The notes under the pieces: generated by a model
Told to the model about the DNA's origin: nothing
The model's input: the letters and a program-made list of their open reading frames with translations, nothing else
The model's database searches: none
Translations under genes and position numbers: made by a program
NCBI RefSeq assembly: GCF_018263855.1
Contig: NZ_CP073318.1
Location: 1,178,001 to 1,242,000, forward strand
Direction of reading: 5' to 3'
Length of the DNA: 64,000 nucleotides
From: Kutzneria sp. CA-103260
GTDB lineage: Bacteria; Actinomycetota; Actinomycetes; Mycobacteriales; Pseudonocardiaceae
Shown here: positions 63,871 to 64,000 of the stretch, piece by piece
Layout: each line of letters starts with the position of its first letter
Position numbering within the stretch: position 1 is the first letter of the stretch

Positions 63871-64000
63871 GGGAAAACGGACTGGTGGCAGCTCGGCGAA
63901 GGGGAGCTGTGGTCGGTCGGCGAGCGGATGGAGGCCTGTCGCAGGGCGGACTATGTGCGGCAGGTGGAAGTGGTGCGGGAGTTGTGGGGGCGCACGGCGC
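63871..64000 (+). CDS. Start of a second DUF222/HNH-type gene (3'-truncated)
   Basis: The frame reads TDWWQLGEGELWSVGERMEA, then CRRADYVRQVEVVRELWGRT, which resembles the first helix of DUF222/13E12 HNH proteins. It leaves the window. The start is unresolved: an in-frame TAA lies at 63868-63870 and no ATG/GTG/TTG occurs before ATG 63928. A TAGAAT box six bases before an ATG at 63865 is followed at once by that TAA. Confidence 0.5.

Overview
The window is high-GC DNA with GTG/TTG starts, tight ATGA/GTGA overlaps and a complete Pup-proteasome system (Arc/Mpa ATPase, Dop, Pup, PrcB, PrcA, PafA, then PafB, PafC and TatC). That combination, with gene order partly matching the Mycobacterium tuberculosis Rv2125-Rv2093c block as I remember it (PAC2, hisE/hisG, RecB-like nuclease, TrmI, Mpa, Dop-Pup-PrcBA, PafA-PafBC-TatC), points to an actinomycete, most likely a soil member of the Pseudonocardiales. 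I cannot fix the genus. I found no rRNA, tRNA, CRISPR array or prophage.

Layout. 1-5.3 kb: the end of a 2-oxoacid dehydrogenase E2 gene, a DUF4190 membrane protein, a divergent AraC regulator/quinone reductase pair, a PAC2 protein and a HAD phosphatase. 5.3-10.7 kb: a KAS III enzyme, a three-gene DUF4331 operon, a patatin lipase and a flavin monooxygenase. 10.8-18 kb: hisE-hisG, an AEC transporter, a STAS protein, a RecB-family Fe-S nuclease, a site-2 protease, TrmI and two paralogous membrane proteins. 18-32.3 kb: the proteasome ATPase, then an aldo/keto reductase, lipoprotein, ferredoxin reductase, methyltransferase, NUDIX hydrolase, sedolisin protease and FtsX-type permease, then dop-pup-prcB-prcA. 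32.3-39.9 kb: an accessory island holding an IS110/IS1111-type element with a structured non-coding tail, an HNH endonuclease, two broken genes, a caspase-WD40 protein and a PAP2-lipid kinase. 40-46.5 kb: pafA, a UbiA prenyltransferase, pafB-pafC, a small membrane protein where tatA would be expected, tatC and a lipid kinase. 46.5-64 kb: secreted and carbohydrate genes (large anchored protein, PEP mutase/isocitrate lyase family, GH140-like, GNAT, DUF1080, GH36 alpha-galactosidase), a methyltransferase, a dipeptide-type ABC importer operon, a Tat-exported phospholipase C and the beginning of a second HNH gene.

How it fits together. PafA attaches Pup to proteins, Dop removes it, Arc unfolds pupylated substrates and PrcBA degrades them. 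PafB/PafC are WYL-type activators of the LexA-independent DNA-damage response. Arc, dop and pup are each preceded by a match to the mycobacterial RecA-NDp (PafBC-type) promoter, and the RecB-like nuclease has a weaker match, suggesting the proteasome here may be wired into the PafBC damage regulon.

Other signals: many leaderless starts (TAnnnT six to eight bases before the start codon), a family of four intergenic palindromic elements near gene ends, a candidate bridge RNA in the IS element, and a 15-codon leader peptide with three mutually exclusive hairpins ahead of a GNAT gene.
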